Assembly: GCF_018449435.1 (NCBI RefSeq)
Contig: NZ_JAHCMU010000004.1
Span: 1 to 64,000, forward strand
Source of the DNA: Flagellimonas sp. 389
GTDB taxonomy: Bacteria > Bacteroidota > Bacteroidia > Flavobacteriales > Flavobacteriaceae
Length of the DNA: 64,000 bases
Direction: 5' to 3'
The notes under the pieces are model-generated. The model did no database searches. It saw nothing but the letters and a program-made list of their open reading frames with translations, and had not been told where the DNA came from. Positions 18,336-27,624 of this stretch are shown piece by piece (the first letter of the stretch is position 1; each line of letters opens with the position of its first letter). Position numbers and translations under genes: made by a program.

Positions 18336-21300
18336 ATGAAAGTAAAAAAGCTATTGGGGATGCTCGTGGTCATGTTGTTTTTTATGACATCCGCACAATC
18401 TCAAGAAAAAACAATTACAGGTACGATAACCGATCAGACGGGAGTACCACTGCCTGGTGTCAATATTGTTGTTCAGGGAACGTCAAACGGCACGCAGTCA
18501 GATTTTGATGGTTTTTACACCATTAATGCCGATGTAGGACAAATTTTGGTCTATACCTACTTGGGACAAAGAACAATTCAACGCACCATAGGCAGTCAAA
18601 ATACGATTGATATCCAAATGGAAGAAGATGCCTCCCAGTTGGAAGAAGTAGTGGTAATCGGTTATGGTAATCAAGAAGAAAGAAAAATAATCCAGAATCT
18701 TGGTATTGTAAAAGAAGAGGCCATTGAAAATCTTCAAGTGGTTTCTGCAGACCAATTATTACAAGGACAAAGCGCAGGTACACAAATTGTAAATGCTTCC
18801 GGTGTTTTGGGATCTGCTGCTGTTATTCGAGTAAGAGGTGTCAACTCTATAAACTCAGGGAGTCAGCCTTTGATCGTTATTGATGGGGTTCCGGTTACGG
18901 ACACCGAAGGCAATACCTTGAATAGGGGCGGTAATACGGATATCAACCCACTTTCCTTCGTAAATCCAAATGATATAGAATCCCTAACGGTATTAAAAGA
19001 TGCTGGGGCGACCTCAATTTATGGATCTAGGGGTGCTAATGGGGTTATCTTGATTACAACAAAAAAAGGTAGACGTAATTCCAAGGCACAATTAACATTG
19101 GATGTGAGCACGCAATTCACAGAATCAACCGATGTGCCAGATATTCTAAGTGCAGATGAGTTCAGACAATGGAAATCCGAAATTGCTACTATCCAAAATG
19201 GCACTCCGACTTCCCCAGAAGATTTAGGACTAGGTGCTATTGGGTCTGGTGGAACGGATTGGTTGGCAGGTGTGCAACGTACAGGAGTATCACAAAATTA
19301 TAATTTAGGTGTACGTGGTGGCGGAGAAAAGACGTCCTATTTCTTTGGATTGGATTTTCAAGATGCACAAGGTTTTGTCATAGGCAACGATCAACAACGT
19401 ACAGGGGCCAGAATAAATATAGATTCTGATGTTACCAACTGGTTAAAAGCTGGAATGAACTTGGGAATTACGAATAACCGTCTCGCCCGGGTTTTTGTGG
19501 AAAATGAAATTGATGCTCCTTTTACAACTGCCTTTTTACAAAGTCCGGTAGTACGTGCATTTGATGATGAAGGCAACTTTTTACAATCTGGATCTTTTAT
19601 CCCTAACATATTTGCTAGGGTTGCTTTGGATGATAGGGAACTTAAGACCTTTAGGGTCATTGGTAATGCATTTACCGAAATCACTCCTTTTGAAGGACTT
19701 ACTTGGCGTTCAGAATTTGGTATGGATTGGCTAAGTGTTGAAGAAACTACAAGGGAAGCCGAATTTAATACCCCCGGTGGCCTAGGACAAGTAGTGAGTG
19801 TTAGGGAAGAAAGATGGTTGACCAACCAAACCCTTAACTATACGCCAACGCTAGGTGAAGATCACAGTCTAAACGTATTATTGGGACTGAACTACGAAGA
19901 AACCCTAAGAACAAGGTTGAATGTAACATCCACAGGATTTCTAACGGATGGACTTAGAAATTTAGGTTCAGGTTCAACACCTGCCGTGTTGAACGGAGAC
20001 CGTTTCCCGTCGCGATTGTTTGGGCTTTTCTCAAGAGCTTCCTATGACTACAAAGGAAGGTACTTGGTAGAAGGTTCCCTTAGGCGAGATGGTTCATCTA
20101 GATTCGGAGTCAATAACCGTTTTGGATACTTCTGGTCGGTTGCTGCAGGGTGGATTGTTTCTGATGAGGCTTTTATGGATTCCGTGTCTTTTATAGATTA
20201 TCTGTCCCTACGTGCTAGTATTGGAACAGTTGGAAATGACAGATTGGGTACTTTTCCTTCATTGGGCTTATTTAATGCTGGAGGATTTGGTGATTACAAT
20301 GGTGAATCTGGTGTAGTTCCAAATCAACCACCAAATCCAGATTTAAAATGGGAGGAAAGTGAAACCTTGGACATCGGTTTAAAATCTACGTTTTTAGCGG
20401 GGCGATTAAATTTCAATGTGTCTTACTTTAAAAAGACCACTAGCGACTTGCTGTTGAACCAAGTGCTTCCTCCACAAACCGGACTTCGATTCATCAGTAG
20501 GAATATTGGAGAATTGGAAAATAAAGGCTGGGAGTTTGATGTAAGCAGCATCAATGTGTTGACCGAAAACTTTGAGTGGAGGACTAGTTTCAATATCACA
20601 ACAATAGAGAATACAATAACTCAGCTGAATGAGGATGCCGCTACCGATGCACAGGGAAGAAGAATTATTGATGGTCCTATACAAAGGGCAATTGAAGGGG
20701 AGTCCTTGAATAATTTCTTCTTGATCAGGTATGTTGGGGTCAATTCACAAACCGGTGATGCCGAATGGTTGGATGCGGATGGAAATATTACAACAACACC
20801 CAATTCTGGAGATCGTGTTGTAACGGGAAGTCCTTTACCAGATTTTTCCGGAGGTATGACGAACACGTTCCGCTATAAGGATTTTGACTTATCAGTGCTG
20901 ATGAACTATTCCTATGGAAACGATGTTGTGATTGATGGATTGCGATTTGCCGATGGTGCAGATGCAATAGGTGGGATAGTCAATGTTAGAAAACAGAACT
21001 TGAACATTTGGAGGCAACCCGGGGATAATGCTTTTCTGCCGAGTCCCAACAGTTCAACCTTCAATCCTTTTAACCAGCGTTCCACACAGCAGCAATTGGA
21101 TGCATCGTATTTACGTATCAAAAATGTGACGTTAGGTTACAACATGCCCAGTGAAACTTTGGAGAAATTGGGAGGATTGTTTTCTGGTGTACGGTTCTAC
21201 GCCACAGCCACGAATCTGTTTACGCTCAAAAAAGATGAAATGGATGGGATAGACCCAGAAGTTACGGATGATATCGACCCAAGGTTTCAGGGAGAATCTT

Positions 21301-21356
21301 TCTTTACCGCACCGCAGGCTAAATCATACTTAATAGGAGCAAGACTAACCTTTTAA
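18336..21356 (+). CDS. SusC/RagA-family TonB-linked outer membrane receptor
   Basis: 1006 residues. Signal peptide (1-22), then a carboxypeptidase-regulatory-like domain (about 25-105, ITGTITDQTGVPLPGVNIVV), the TonB-box region (LEEVVVIGYG near 103), a plug domain (about 115-225, including VLKDAGATSIYGSRGANGVILITTKKG), and a beta-barrel ending in an aromatic-rich strand (SYLIGARLTF). It imports a large substrate across the outer membrane, powered by a TonB system such as 11211-13177. The partner SusD protein starts 11 bases later. No glycoside hydrolase or peptidase is adjacent, so the substrate is unknown. Confidence 0.93.
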   Translation: MKVKKLLGMLVVMLFFMTSAQSQEKTITGTITDQTGVPLPGVNIVVQGTSNGTQSDFDGFYTINADVGQILVYTYLGQRTIQRTIGSQNTIDIQMEEDASQLEEVVVIGYGNQEERKIIQNLGIVKEEAIENLQVVSADQLLQGQSAGTQIVNASGVLGSAAVIRVRGVNSINSGSQPLIVIDGVPVTDTEGNTLNRGGNTDINPLSFVNPNDIESLTVLKDAGATSIYGSRGANGVILITTKKGRRNSKAQLTLDVSTQFTESTDVPDILSADEFRQWKSEIATIQNGTPTSPEDLGLGAIGSGGTDWLAGVQRTGVSQNYNLGVRGGGEKTSYFFGLDFQDAQGFVIGNDQQRTGARINIDSDVTNWLKAGMNLGITNNRLARVFVENEIDAPFTTAFLQSPVVRAFDDEGNFLQSGSFIPNIFARVALDDRELKTFRVIGNAFTEITPFEGLTWRSEFGMDWLSVEETTREAEFNTPGGLGQVVSVREERWLTNQTLNYTPTLGEDHSLNVLLGLNYEETLRTRLNVTSTGFLTDGLRNLGSGSTPAVLNGDRFPSRLFGLFSRASYDYKGRYLVEGSLRRDGSSRFGVNNRFGYFWSVAAGWIVSDEAFMDSVSFIDYLSLRASIGTVGNDRLGTFPSLGLFNAGGFGDYNGESGVVPNQPPNPDLKWEESETLDIGLKSTFLAGRLNFNVSYFKKTTSDLLLNQVLPPQTGLRFISRNIGELENKGWEFDVSSINVLTENFEWRTSFNITTIENTITQLNEDAATDAQGRRIIDGPIQRAIEGESLNNFFLIRYVGVNSQTGDAEWLDADGNITTTPNSGDRVVTGSPLPDFSGGMTNTFRYKDFDLSVLMNYSYGNDVVIDGLRFADGADAIGGIVNVRKQNLNIWRQPGDNAFLPSPNSSTFNPFNQRSTQQQLDASYLRIKNVTLGYNMPSETLEKLGGLFSGVRFYATATNLFTLKKDEMDGIDPEVTDDIDPRFQGESFFTAPQAKSYLIGARLTF

Positions 21357-21367
21357 TTATAATAGAA

Positions 21368-22783
21368 ATGAAAATATATAAAATAATCATATTTTTCTTG
21401 GGCATGGGTATTTTCCTTTCATGCGAAGACCGTTTGAACGTAGCACCCGAGGATAGTGTAGAAATAGCAACTGTTTTTGATACCCGAGGGTCTATAAACG
21501 GAGCAGTTGTTGGTATTTATAGTAAAAATCAAAGTGGTGACTTAAATGGTAATCCACAATTGATTTCAGATTTTATGGCCGATGATGTGAATTTTGTAGG
21601 GAGCTTTACGAGTTTGCAGGAAATAGACCAATATGAAACATTGGCTACCAATACGACCATAGATAATATTTGGCTGGATGGGTATGAACTTATTGGAGCG
21701 GCGAATAATATCATTGTAAATCTTCCAGATGTCGACTTATTGGATTTGTCCGAAGAAGAAAAAGCACAGTTTATTGGCGAGGCCAAATTTTTAAGAGCGT
21801 TGACTTATTTTCAATTGGTAAACCTTTTTGCACAACCGTTTCAGTTTAACGGAGGAAGTAATTTAGGGGTTCCATTGGTGCTTACGCCCTATGCCCCAGA
21901 AGTGGCTATTTCAGAATTTCAGTTGGAACGCTCTACGGTCAGTGAAGTACATGCTTTAATAGAACAAGATCTTTTGGATGCCGTTTCAAGTTTACCGGAA
22001 GATAATGGAGAACGTGCCGAAGTAGGTGCTGCAAGGGGGCTTCTAGCAAGATTTTACCTATATCGGGAAGATTGGGCAAATGCTGCCACTTTTGCTGACC
22101 AGGTAATCAGTTCTGGAGAATATGCTTTGGTACCCGATTTTGATTTTTATGATGATAACCCAACATCTCCCGAAAATATTTTCTCGGTAATCAATACCCC
22201 TACAGATGGACCACAGGATGAATCTGTGCCAGGATCTGATGAAGTATACGTAAACTTTTATAACGCCGCTCCCGGTGGAAGAGGCGATGCGCCGTTCAGT
22301 CAAGATTTATTGGACGCGTTTGCTGCAGAACCTGGAGATCGTAGGTTTGATGAATTGTCTGTATCGGCAACTGATGCTGGGGGAAACGATACTTTTTTTA
22401 CATCAAAATATCCAGATATTGTTAACAACGCATCTGATGGTATGGTTCTGCGTATGGCCGATATGTACCTGATGCGGGCAGAAGCAAATTTAAGAGGAGG
22501 TACTGCTATAGGAGATACTCCTTTAAATGATGTGAATGCAGTGAGAACTAGAGCCGGCTTGGCTGACTTGGCAACTGTGGATTTGGATGCTATTCTTTTA
22601 GAAAGAAGGAAAGAGTTTTGTTTTGAAGGGTTGCGAAGAATGGATCTTCTAAGAAACGATAGGAACTTACGCCCAGATGGTGGAGCGGCGTCCGCTCCTG
22701 GAGCAGACAAGGTTATTTTTCCTATTGTGGATGATGAGCTCACCAATAATCCCAACATCACGCAAAATCCAGGAAATTTTTAA
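21368..22783 (+). CDS. SusD/RagB-family substrate-binding lipoprotein
   Basis: 471 residues. The signal peptide ends in GIFLSC (Cys about 19), so it is a surface lipoprotein. 'IGEAKFLRALTYFQLVNLFAQPF' (about 136-158) is the classic SusD tetratricopeptide block, and 'LLERRKEFCFEGLRRMDLLR' near 415-434 is the C-terminal signature. It forms the lid of the SusC transporter and captures the substrate. A terminator hairpin follows. Confidence 0.93.
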   Translation: MKIYKIIIFFLGMGIFLSCEDRLNVAPEDSVEIATVFDTRGSINGAVVGIYSKNQSGDLNGNPQLISDFMADDVNFVGSFTSLQEIDQYETLATNTTIDNIWLDGYELIGAANNIIVNLPDVDLLDLSEEEKAQFIGEAKFLRALTYFQLVNLFAQPFQFNGGSNLGVPLVLTPYAPEVAISEFQLERSTVSEVHALIEQDLLDAVSSLPEDNGERAEVGAARGLLARFYLYREDWANAATFADQVISSGEYALVPDFDFYDDNPTSPENIFSVINTPTDGPQDESVPGSDEVYVNFYNAAPGGRGDAPFSQDLLDAFAAEPGDRRFDELSVSATDAGGNDTFFTSKYPDIVNNASDGMVLRMADMYLMRAEANLRGGTAIGDTPLNDVNAVRTRAGLADLATVDLDAILLERRKEFCFEGLRRMDLLRNDRNLRPDGGAASAPGADKVIFPIVDDELTNNPNITQNPGNF

Positions 22784-22806
22784 GATAAATAACTGACCGT
22801 GAAGAT

Positions 22807-22850
22807 GAAACCATCATTTGTAAAATGCTTATGATGGTTTCTCTTGTTTA
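22807..22850 (+). terminator. terminator after the susCD pair
   Basis: An 11-bp perfect stem (22807-22817 with 22831-22841, 13-base loop) is followed by TCTTGTTTA. The U-tract is weak, but stem and position fit. Confidence 0.65.
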
Positions 22851-22861
22851 ATTTACATAAC

Positions 22862-23572
22862 ATGATAAGAAAAACAGTTTTCTCAGCTTTGGCCATACTT
22901 TTTTTAATGGGGATGGTGAATGGTCAAGTAACCCAACCGGGAACTGCACAGTTGAACGAGCTCGAATTTTTTATACAGTTGAATAATCCAAAATATGATG
23001 GAGTAGAAGGGTCAAAATATCTTTTTGAAGAATTTGTGCCCGCTAAGATCAATACTATCCAGAAATCTTATTTGGTCCGTTTTGACATCTTGGAGAATAC
23101 AATAGAAGTCAAAAAAGACAAGGACGAAATCATTGGGTTGTCTAAAAAAACAGACTATACCATCAAACTTCTAGATGGCTCGGAACGAATATTTGAGACT
23201 AAAACTTTTTCAGATAAAAATGGGTATTCGGTCAAAGGAATCTTTGAGCAGCTATATGCAGATGATTTTTTTATATTGTTTGGGAAATCAAGAATAAAGT
23301 TTCAAAAAGCAAAACCGATGAAAAGTAGTTATGAGCAAGCTGTCCCAGCAAAATTTGTTCCTTTAGCAGATGCTTTTTACGTGTTTTTCTTAAAAGGTGA
23401 AAAATCAGGTAAGATGGTTAGGATTCCTCAAAAAAAGAAGGAACTTAAATCTTTTTTTGGAACTGAGGCATCAAAAATGGAAAAGTTTATGAAGCAAGAA
23501 AAACTTACATTCGATTCAAGGGAAGATTTGATTCAGACACTTAAGTTTTATTCTAGTTTAATAAAGCTTTAA
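22862..23572 (+). CDS. secreted protein of unknown function
   Basis: 236 residues from the ATG at 22862; an in-frame TTG 18 bases earlier lies in the tail of the preceding terminator and is less likely. Residues 1-21 are a signal peptide (MIRKTVFSALAILFLMGM…NGQ). The rest is soluble, Lys/Phe-rich and has no motif I recognise; segments such as 'YTIKLLDGSERIFETKTF' suggest a beta-rich first half and 'KKKELKSFFGTEASKMEKFMKQ' a helical tail. Presumably periplasmic. It sits downstream of susCD but is separated by a hairpin, so a shared role is only a guess. Confidence 0.7.
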   Translation: MIRKTVFSALAILFLMGMVNGQVTQPGTAQLNELEFFIQLNNPKYDGVEGSKYLFEEFVPAKINTIQKSYLVRFDILENTIEVKKDKDEIIGLSKKTDYTIKLLDGSERIFETKTFSDKNGYSVKGIFEQLYADDFFILFGKSRIKFQKAKPMKSSYEQAVPAKFVPLADAFYVFFLKGEKSGKMVRIPQKKKELKSFFGTEASKMEKFMKQEKLTFDSREDLIQTLKFYSSLIKL

Positions 23573-23618
23573 ATTTCTCGCGTGTTGAATAAGCCTTAGA
23601 TTTTATGCAATCCCTTTT

Positions 23619-23646
23619 TTTGAAGAATAGGCTTTTCCTATTTTTG
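23619..23646 (+). promoter_or_regulatory. promoter of the QueD-like gene, abutting the start codon
   Basis: TTTG (23619-23622), 16 bases, then TATTTTTG (23639-23646), both exact matches to the Bacteroidota consensus. Only four bases separate the box from the ATG at 23651, so transcription should begin at or next to the start codon. Confidence 0.7.
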
Positions 23647-23650
23647 TAGA

Positions 23651-24061
23651 ATGATTGCTACCATTTGCAGAAAAGCCCATTTCAATGCAGCGCACAGGCT
23701 GCACAATCCTAATTGGAGCGATGCCAAAAACGTTGAGGTTTTTGGTAAGTGCAATAGTCCTCATTTTCACGGACATAATTTTGATTTAGAAGTTCGAATC
23801 AGAGGAGCGGTAAATCCGGATACAGGTTTTGTGATGGACTTGGCTGTTTTGGGAACACTTATCAAAGAAGAAGTAGAAAATCGATTCGATCATAAGAACC
23901 TGAACATTGATTGTCCAGAATTTGAAGGGGTCTTACCGACTACAGAATATTTTGTCAAAATAATTTATGACATCTTGAAGCCGAAGCTTCAAAAAGAGCA
24001 ATTACTGCACATTACGCTACATGAAACACAAAAGAATTCGGCAGAATATGGAGATTGGTAA
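23651..24061 (+). CDS. 6-pyruvoyl-tetrahydropterin synthase / QueD family
   Basis: 136 residues, normal length. His15 (AAHRL), His40 and His42 (HFHGHNF) are the zinc ligands, Cys34 is the expected catalytic cysteine, and 'HETQKNSAEY' near the C-terminus carries the substrate-binding Glu. The family makes either 6-carboxy-tetrahydropterin for queuosine or 6-pyruvoyl-tetrahydropterin; sequence alone does not settle which, and no queuosine gene is adjacent. No room for a leader with a ribosome binding site exists behind its promoter. Confidence 0.9.
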   Translation: MIATICRKAHFNAAHRLHNPNWSDAKNVEVFGKCNSPHFHGHNFDLEVRIRGAVNPDTGFVMDLAVLGTLIKEEVENRFDHKNLNIDCPEFEGVLPTTEYFVKIIYDILKPKLQKEQLLHITLHETQKNSAEYGDW

Positions 24062-24093
24062 CTTTTTTCCGATATTGCGGCACTTTTGGTATT

Positions 24094-24168
24094 GGGTCAT
24101 TAGCTCAGTTGGTTTAGAGCGCTGCCTTGACAGGGCAGAGGTCACTGGTTCGAATCCAGTATGACCCA
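24094..24168 (+). tRNA. tRNA-Val (anticodon GAC)
   Basis: A full 75-base cloverleaf: acceptor GGGTCAT (24094-24100) pairs with ATGACCC (24161-24167), then discriminator A. The anticodon stem CTGCC/GGCAG encloses TTGACAG, giving anticodon GAC (Val). The T-arm GGTTCGAATCC is present. CCA is not encoded. A clear promoter was not found; it may be read with the upstream gene. Confidence 0.95.
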
Positions 24169-24179
24169 CTTATTTCCCC

Positions 24180-24551
24180 CTAAAAACTTACAGTACAGGT
24201 TCTTGATTTTCCAAACCATTTAACGCGGTTTTTGGAGGCAAGGTTATAGATGGTATCCCTGATTATTCTGGGAACAAACGCTAGTAAAGCGGCCACCAAT
24301 TTCCACTTGGGTATTTTTGCGATAATTTTTAGAAAACCATCAGAATGGGTATGTTTCCCGTTTTCATCAAAAAGGATTACAGTTTCCAACTGATCTGTTG
24401 AAAAGCCATGTTTTTGTAATAATTCCTGACCTGCGGGGGATTGAAAAGGAACAAAATGGAAGATGTCTTCAGGAGCAAACTTGAGTAACCAACCTACTAC
24501 TCCATTGCAAAGGTTGCACTCCCCATCAAAAACGATAATACTTTTTTCCAT
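24180..24551 (-). CDS. DCC-family thiol-disulfide oxidoreductase-like protein
   Basis: 123 residues. 'VFDGECNLCNG' (7-17) holds the DxxCxxC motif (Asp9, Cys12, Cys15) that defines the DCC (DUF393) family, distant thioredoxin-like proteins of uncertain substrate. The later 'SDGFLKIIAKIPKWKLVA' and a C-terminal basic segment also fit. It lies 79 bases downstream of murF in the same direction. Confidence 0.85.
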   Translation of the reverse strand: MEKSIIVFDGECNLCNGVVGWLLKFAPEDIFHFVPFQSPAGQELLQKHGFSTDQLETVILFDENGKHTHSDGFLKIIAKIPKWKLVAALLAFVPRIIRDTIYNLASKNRVKWFGKSRTCTVSF

Positions 24552-24630
24552 GACCTAATGTACTGTTCAGGTGTTTGGTCGAGAAAAAACCGCGGTCATT
24601 TCAACAATGATTAGAAAAATCTATAAAATG

Positions 24631-25905
24631 TTACAGGAAGCCTAAAATACGCTCTAAGGCCATTCCTCGTGATCCTTTAATTAACAATGCTCCTTTGGTC
24701 AATGGTTTTTCTTTTAAGGACGCTTTAAAATCATCAAAAGATTTATACTTTTTATATGTGGTAGTCGTTTTGAAGAAGTTTTCGCCTACTAACATGACAT
24801 TGTCAAATCCAATATTTTCTGCTAAATCAACTATTGCTTGATGCTCCTCTTCGGCTACGTCCCCAAGTTCGAACATATCACCAAGAACCAAAGTTTTCTG
24901 TCCAGCTTTAATGATTTCGAAGTTTTCCAATGCCACTTTCATACTGGATGGATTTGCATTATAGGCATCCAAAACAATTTTATAACCGTTCTTCTCAATA
25001 ATTTGAGAGCGATTATTTTGTGGTTGATACGATTCAATGGCTTTTTTTATATCCTTTAAGGGAACATTGAAATATTTTCCCATAAGTATTGCAACACAAC
25101 AATTTGAAAAATTGTATTTGCCCACAAGCTGTGTTTCTATTCTGATATCCTCCACTTCAATAATCACGAAAGGATTGGAATCGATAAACTTTATGTTATA
25201 GTACTGGTGGTTCTCCTTACTAAAACCTATTTTTTTCGGGTATGTCTTGAGCTTTTCCTGCTGTATGGGGTCGTCAGCGTTTAAAAAGACATGTTTGCCT
25301 TTGGATGTAAGGTAATCAAACAGCTCGCTTTTCCCTTTTATAACACCTTCCACACCTCCAAAACCTTCAAGATGCGCTTTGCCAAAGTTCGTGATATATC
25401 CAAAGTCCGGTTGTGCTATGTTACTCAAAAAGGCAATCTCTTTTTGGTGGTTGGCCCCCATTTCAACTATAGCTATTTCTGTGTCTTTCTCAATGGATAA
25501 CAAGGTCAATGGTACACCTATATGATTGTTTAGATTTCCTTGAGTGGCAATGGTCTTGTATTTTTTTGAAAGGACTATGTTAATCAATTCTTTCGTTGTT
25601 GTTTTTCCATTGCTTCCGGTTAGGGAAATCACTTTTGTAGTGCTAAAATTTCTATGGAAAGTAGCAAGTTTTTGTAACGTTTCCAATGCATCATCGAACA
25701 GTAAACATCTTTCTGAGGTTTGGTAGTCCGCCTCATCAATTATGGTATAAGAAGCTCCATTTTTAATTGCTTCTGTAGCAAAGGTGTTTCCATTAAAATT
25801 TGGGCCCTTTAAGGCAAAGAACAAACAATTCTTGGTGATTTTTCTAGTATCTGTACAAACATTTGGGTAATCCAAAAAAAGGGAGTGCAGTTGTTCTAAG
25901 GTCAT
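24631..25905 (-). CDS. murF: UDP-N-acetylmuramoyl-tripeptide--D-alanyl-D-alanine ligase
   Basis: 424 residues. It adds D-Ala-D-Ala to the UDP-MurNAc tripeptide, the last cytoplasmic step of peptidoglycan precursor synthesis. N-terminal domain with 'VCTDTRKITKNCLFFALKG', ATP loop SLTGSNGKTTTKEL (about 98-111), central NLNNHIGVPLTLLSI and VEMGANHQKEI, and C-terminal 'DAYNANPSSM' near 317 are all Mur ligase/MurF signatures. A hairpin terminator lies between gldJ and murF, so murF probably depends partly on its own promoter. Confidence 0.95.
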   Translation of the reverse strand: MTLEQLHSLFLDYPNVCTDTRKITKNCLFFALKGPNFNGNTFATEAIKNGASYTIIDEADYQTSERCLLFDDALETLQKLATFHRNFSTTKVISLTGSNGKTTTKELINIVLSKKYKTIATQGNLNNHIGVPLTLLSIEKDTEIAIVEMGANHQKEIAFLSNIAQPDFGYITNFGKAHLEGFGGVEGVIKGKSELFDYLTSKGKHVFLNADDPIQQEKLKTYPKKIGFSKENHQYYNIKFIDSNPFVIIEVEDIRIETQLVGKYNFSNCCVAILMGKYFNVPLKDIKKAIESYQPQNNRSQIIEKNGYKIVLDAYNANPSSMKVALENFEIIKAGQKTLVLGDMFELGDVAEEEHQAIVDLAENIGFDNVMLVGENFFKTTTTYKKYKSFDDFKASLKEKPLTKGALLIKGSRGMALERILGFL

Positions 25906-25914
25906 AAATCGAAG

Positions 25915-25949
25915 ATAAAAAAAAGCCCTGATTTTTAGTCAGGGCTTTT
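25915..25949 (-). terminator. terminator after gldJ
   Basis: An 11-bp perfect stem (25921-25931 with 25939-25949, 7-base loop). Read on the minus strand it ends in a run of eight T, 19 bases after the gldJ stop codon. Confidence 0.88.
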
Positions 25950-25968
25950 AATAAATTATAATGAAATA

Positions 25969-27624
25969 TTATTTTGCTTTTTTATGTCTAACCGTTTTGT
26001 TCTTAGTTTTAGATTTAGAACCAACCCTAGACATTGCACATCTGAATCCAATATCGTCTGTTGCCATATACTGTGGTAAGTACCTACGCTGGGCAGGATC
26101 TAACCAAAATGCCCTATCTCTCCAAGAACCACCTTTATAAACTCGTACTTCGTCATTGATAAGAGAAGTTCTGTAGTTAGAGGTATCATACTGACGAAGG
26201 ATTTTGCCAGTGGAATCACGCTCTACTTTATGCTTGGGGGAATCATACATTTTTCTACCTTCAGATTCATCACTAAACCTTTCAAAGAACCTAGAGGAAC
26301 CTGGGTCACCGTCTCTATATCCTCTATTATCGCTAGTGGAGAAGTTTGTGCGCAAATACGTTTCTTCTTCAGTTACAGGAACCATTTCGATTTCACCGGG
26401 TAAGTTCATGGCCACTATTTTTCCATTAGGTAGTGTATCATAAACAATATCATCACGTAAAACCTTTACCTTACCATCTTCGCCAATGGCTTTCTTCATG
26501 AAAACGTTTCCTCTGTAGTAATTAAAGTCACTTATCTCGTCATCAACGATTGGGCGATAGACATCAGCTACCCACTCAGATACGTTACCGGCCATTTCAT
26601 AAAGACCAAAATCATTGGGCTTGTACGATTTTACCTGTGCGGTAATGTCCGCGCCGTCATCTGACCATCCTGCAATTCCGCCGTAATCACCTTTGGCCTG
26701 TTTAAAGTTTGCCAGTTGGTCTCCTCGACCTACACGCTGTCCATTTCTGGTGTAATCACCTTCCCATGGATATTTTTTTCTACCTCTGTAGTTGTTGTAT
26801 TCTCTTGATCCAATCAAAGCCTGTGCTGCGTATTCCCACTCAGTTTCTGTTGGTAGTCTATACTCTGGCATAATAACACCGCTACTTCTTTTGGCAAACG
26901 TGCTGATAGAATCTTTCTTTTGCTTTCCTTGTAACGAGTCTATTTGACCTGCATAAACAGATTCAGGGTTGTTTAGATAAGCTTCGGTGCTGAATGTACC
27001 TTCAATTTCACCATTTAAGGCTTTGTATTTTGCATCTTCAGCTAAATACCCTTCTCTTTCCAACATGGCCTCGTTCACCCTATCAGTTCTCCACTCGGCG
27101 TACTGAGAAGCTTGGACCCAATTAACACCAACAACAGGATATTCTGCATATGCTGGATGCCTTAGATAGTTATTGGTCATGGTTTCATTAAAACCTAATC
27201 TGTTTCTCCAAACAAGTGTGTCCGGTAATGCACCATTATAAATGTTTTTATAATTTGGGTTTTCTGGAGGGTAAACTGCCTTCAGATAATCCAAATATTC
27301 CAAGTACATAACGTTGGTAACTTCGGTTTCATCCATATAGAATGACTGTACGTGCTGCTGTGTGGGCGTGTTGTTCCAGTCATGCATGATATCATCTTGA
27401 ACCTTACCTTTGGTGAACGTTCCACCTTCAATAAATACAGTTCCAGGAGGAGTTTCTTGCTCTTTAAAGTCAGAGTTATATTGAAACCCACCTTCTTTGG
27501 CATTTATTTTCCATCCTGTGGCTCTCGAAACATTTTTCGAAGAAGAAGAGGAATTTTTACAACTAGAAAAACTTCCCACAATAATAGCGCAAGAAAGTAC
27601 GACTTTAACAAAGTGTTTTTTCAT
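25969..27624 (-). CDS. gldJ: gliding motility lipoprotein GldJ
   Basis: 551 residues. The signal peptide ends in SFSSC (Cys22, lipid anchor). From about residue 60 the sequence is a formylglycine-generating-enzyme/sulfatase-modifying domain (GTVFIEGGTFTKGK, YRLPTETEWEYAAQALIG, EMAGNVSEWVADVYRP, GGSWRDRAFWLDPAQRRYLP) as in GldJ and GldK. GldJ is an outer membrane lipoprotein needed for gliding and type IX secretion in Flavobacterium johnsoniae and is not known to be an enzyme. Length and layout match GldJ rather than GldK. It is divergent from porV. Confidence 0.93.
   Translation of the reverse strand: MKKHFVKVVLSCAIIVGSFSSCKNSSSSSKNVSRATGWKINAKEGGFQYNSDFKEQETPPGTVFIEGGTFTKGKVQDDIMHDWNNTPTQQHVQSFYMDETEVTNVMYLEYLDYLKAVYPPENPNYKNIYNGALPDTLVWRNRLGFNETMTNNYLRHPAYAEYPVVGVNWVQASQYAEWRTDRVNEAMLEREGYLAEDAKYKALNGEIEGTFSTEAYLNNPESVYAGQIDSLQGKQKKDSISTFAKRSSGVIMPEYRLPTETEWEYAAQALIGSREYNNYRGRKKYPWEGDYTRNGQRVGRGDQLANFKQAKGDYGGIAGWSDDGADITAQVKSYKPNDFGLYEMAGNVSEWVADVYRPIVDDEISDFNYYRGNVFMKKAIGEDGKVKVLRDDIVYDTLPNGKIVAMNLPGEIEMVPVTEEETYLRTNFSTSDNRGYRDGDPGSSRFFERFSDESEGRKMYDSPKHKVERDSTGKILRQYDTSNYRTSLINDEVRVYKGGSWRDRAFWLDPAQRRYLPQYMATDDIGFRCAMSRVGSKSKTKNKTVRHKKAK

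Noticed and set aside
19391..19825. 144-codon frame antisense to the SusC gene
   Set aside because: Within the barrel coding region, no start context, composition fits a shadow.
22300..22761. 153-codon frame antisense to the SusD gene
   Set aside because: Shadow of the conserved C-terminal half of SusD; no independent support.
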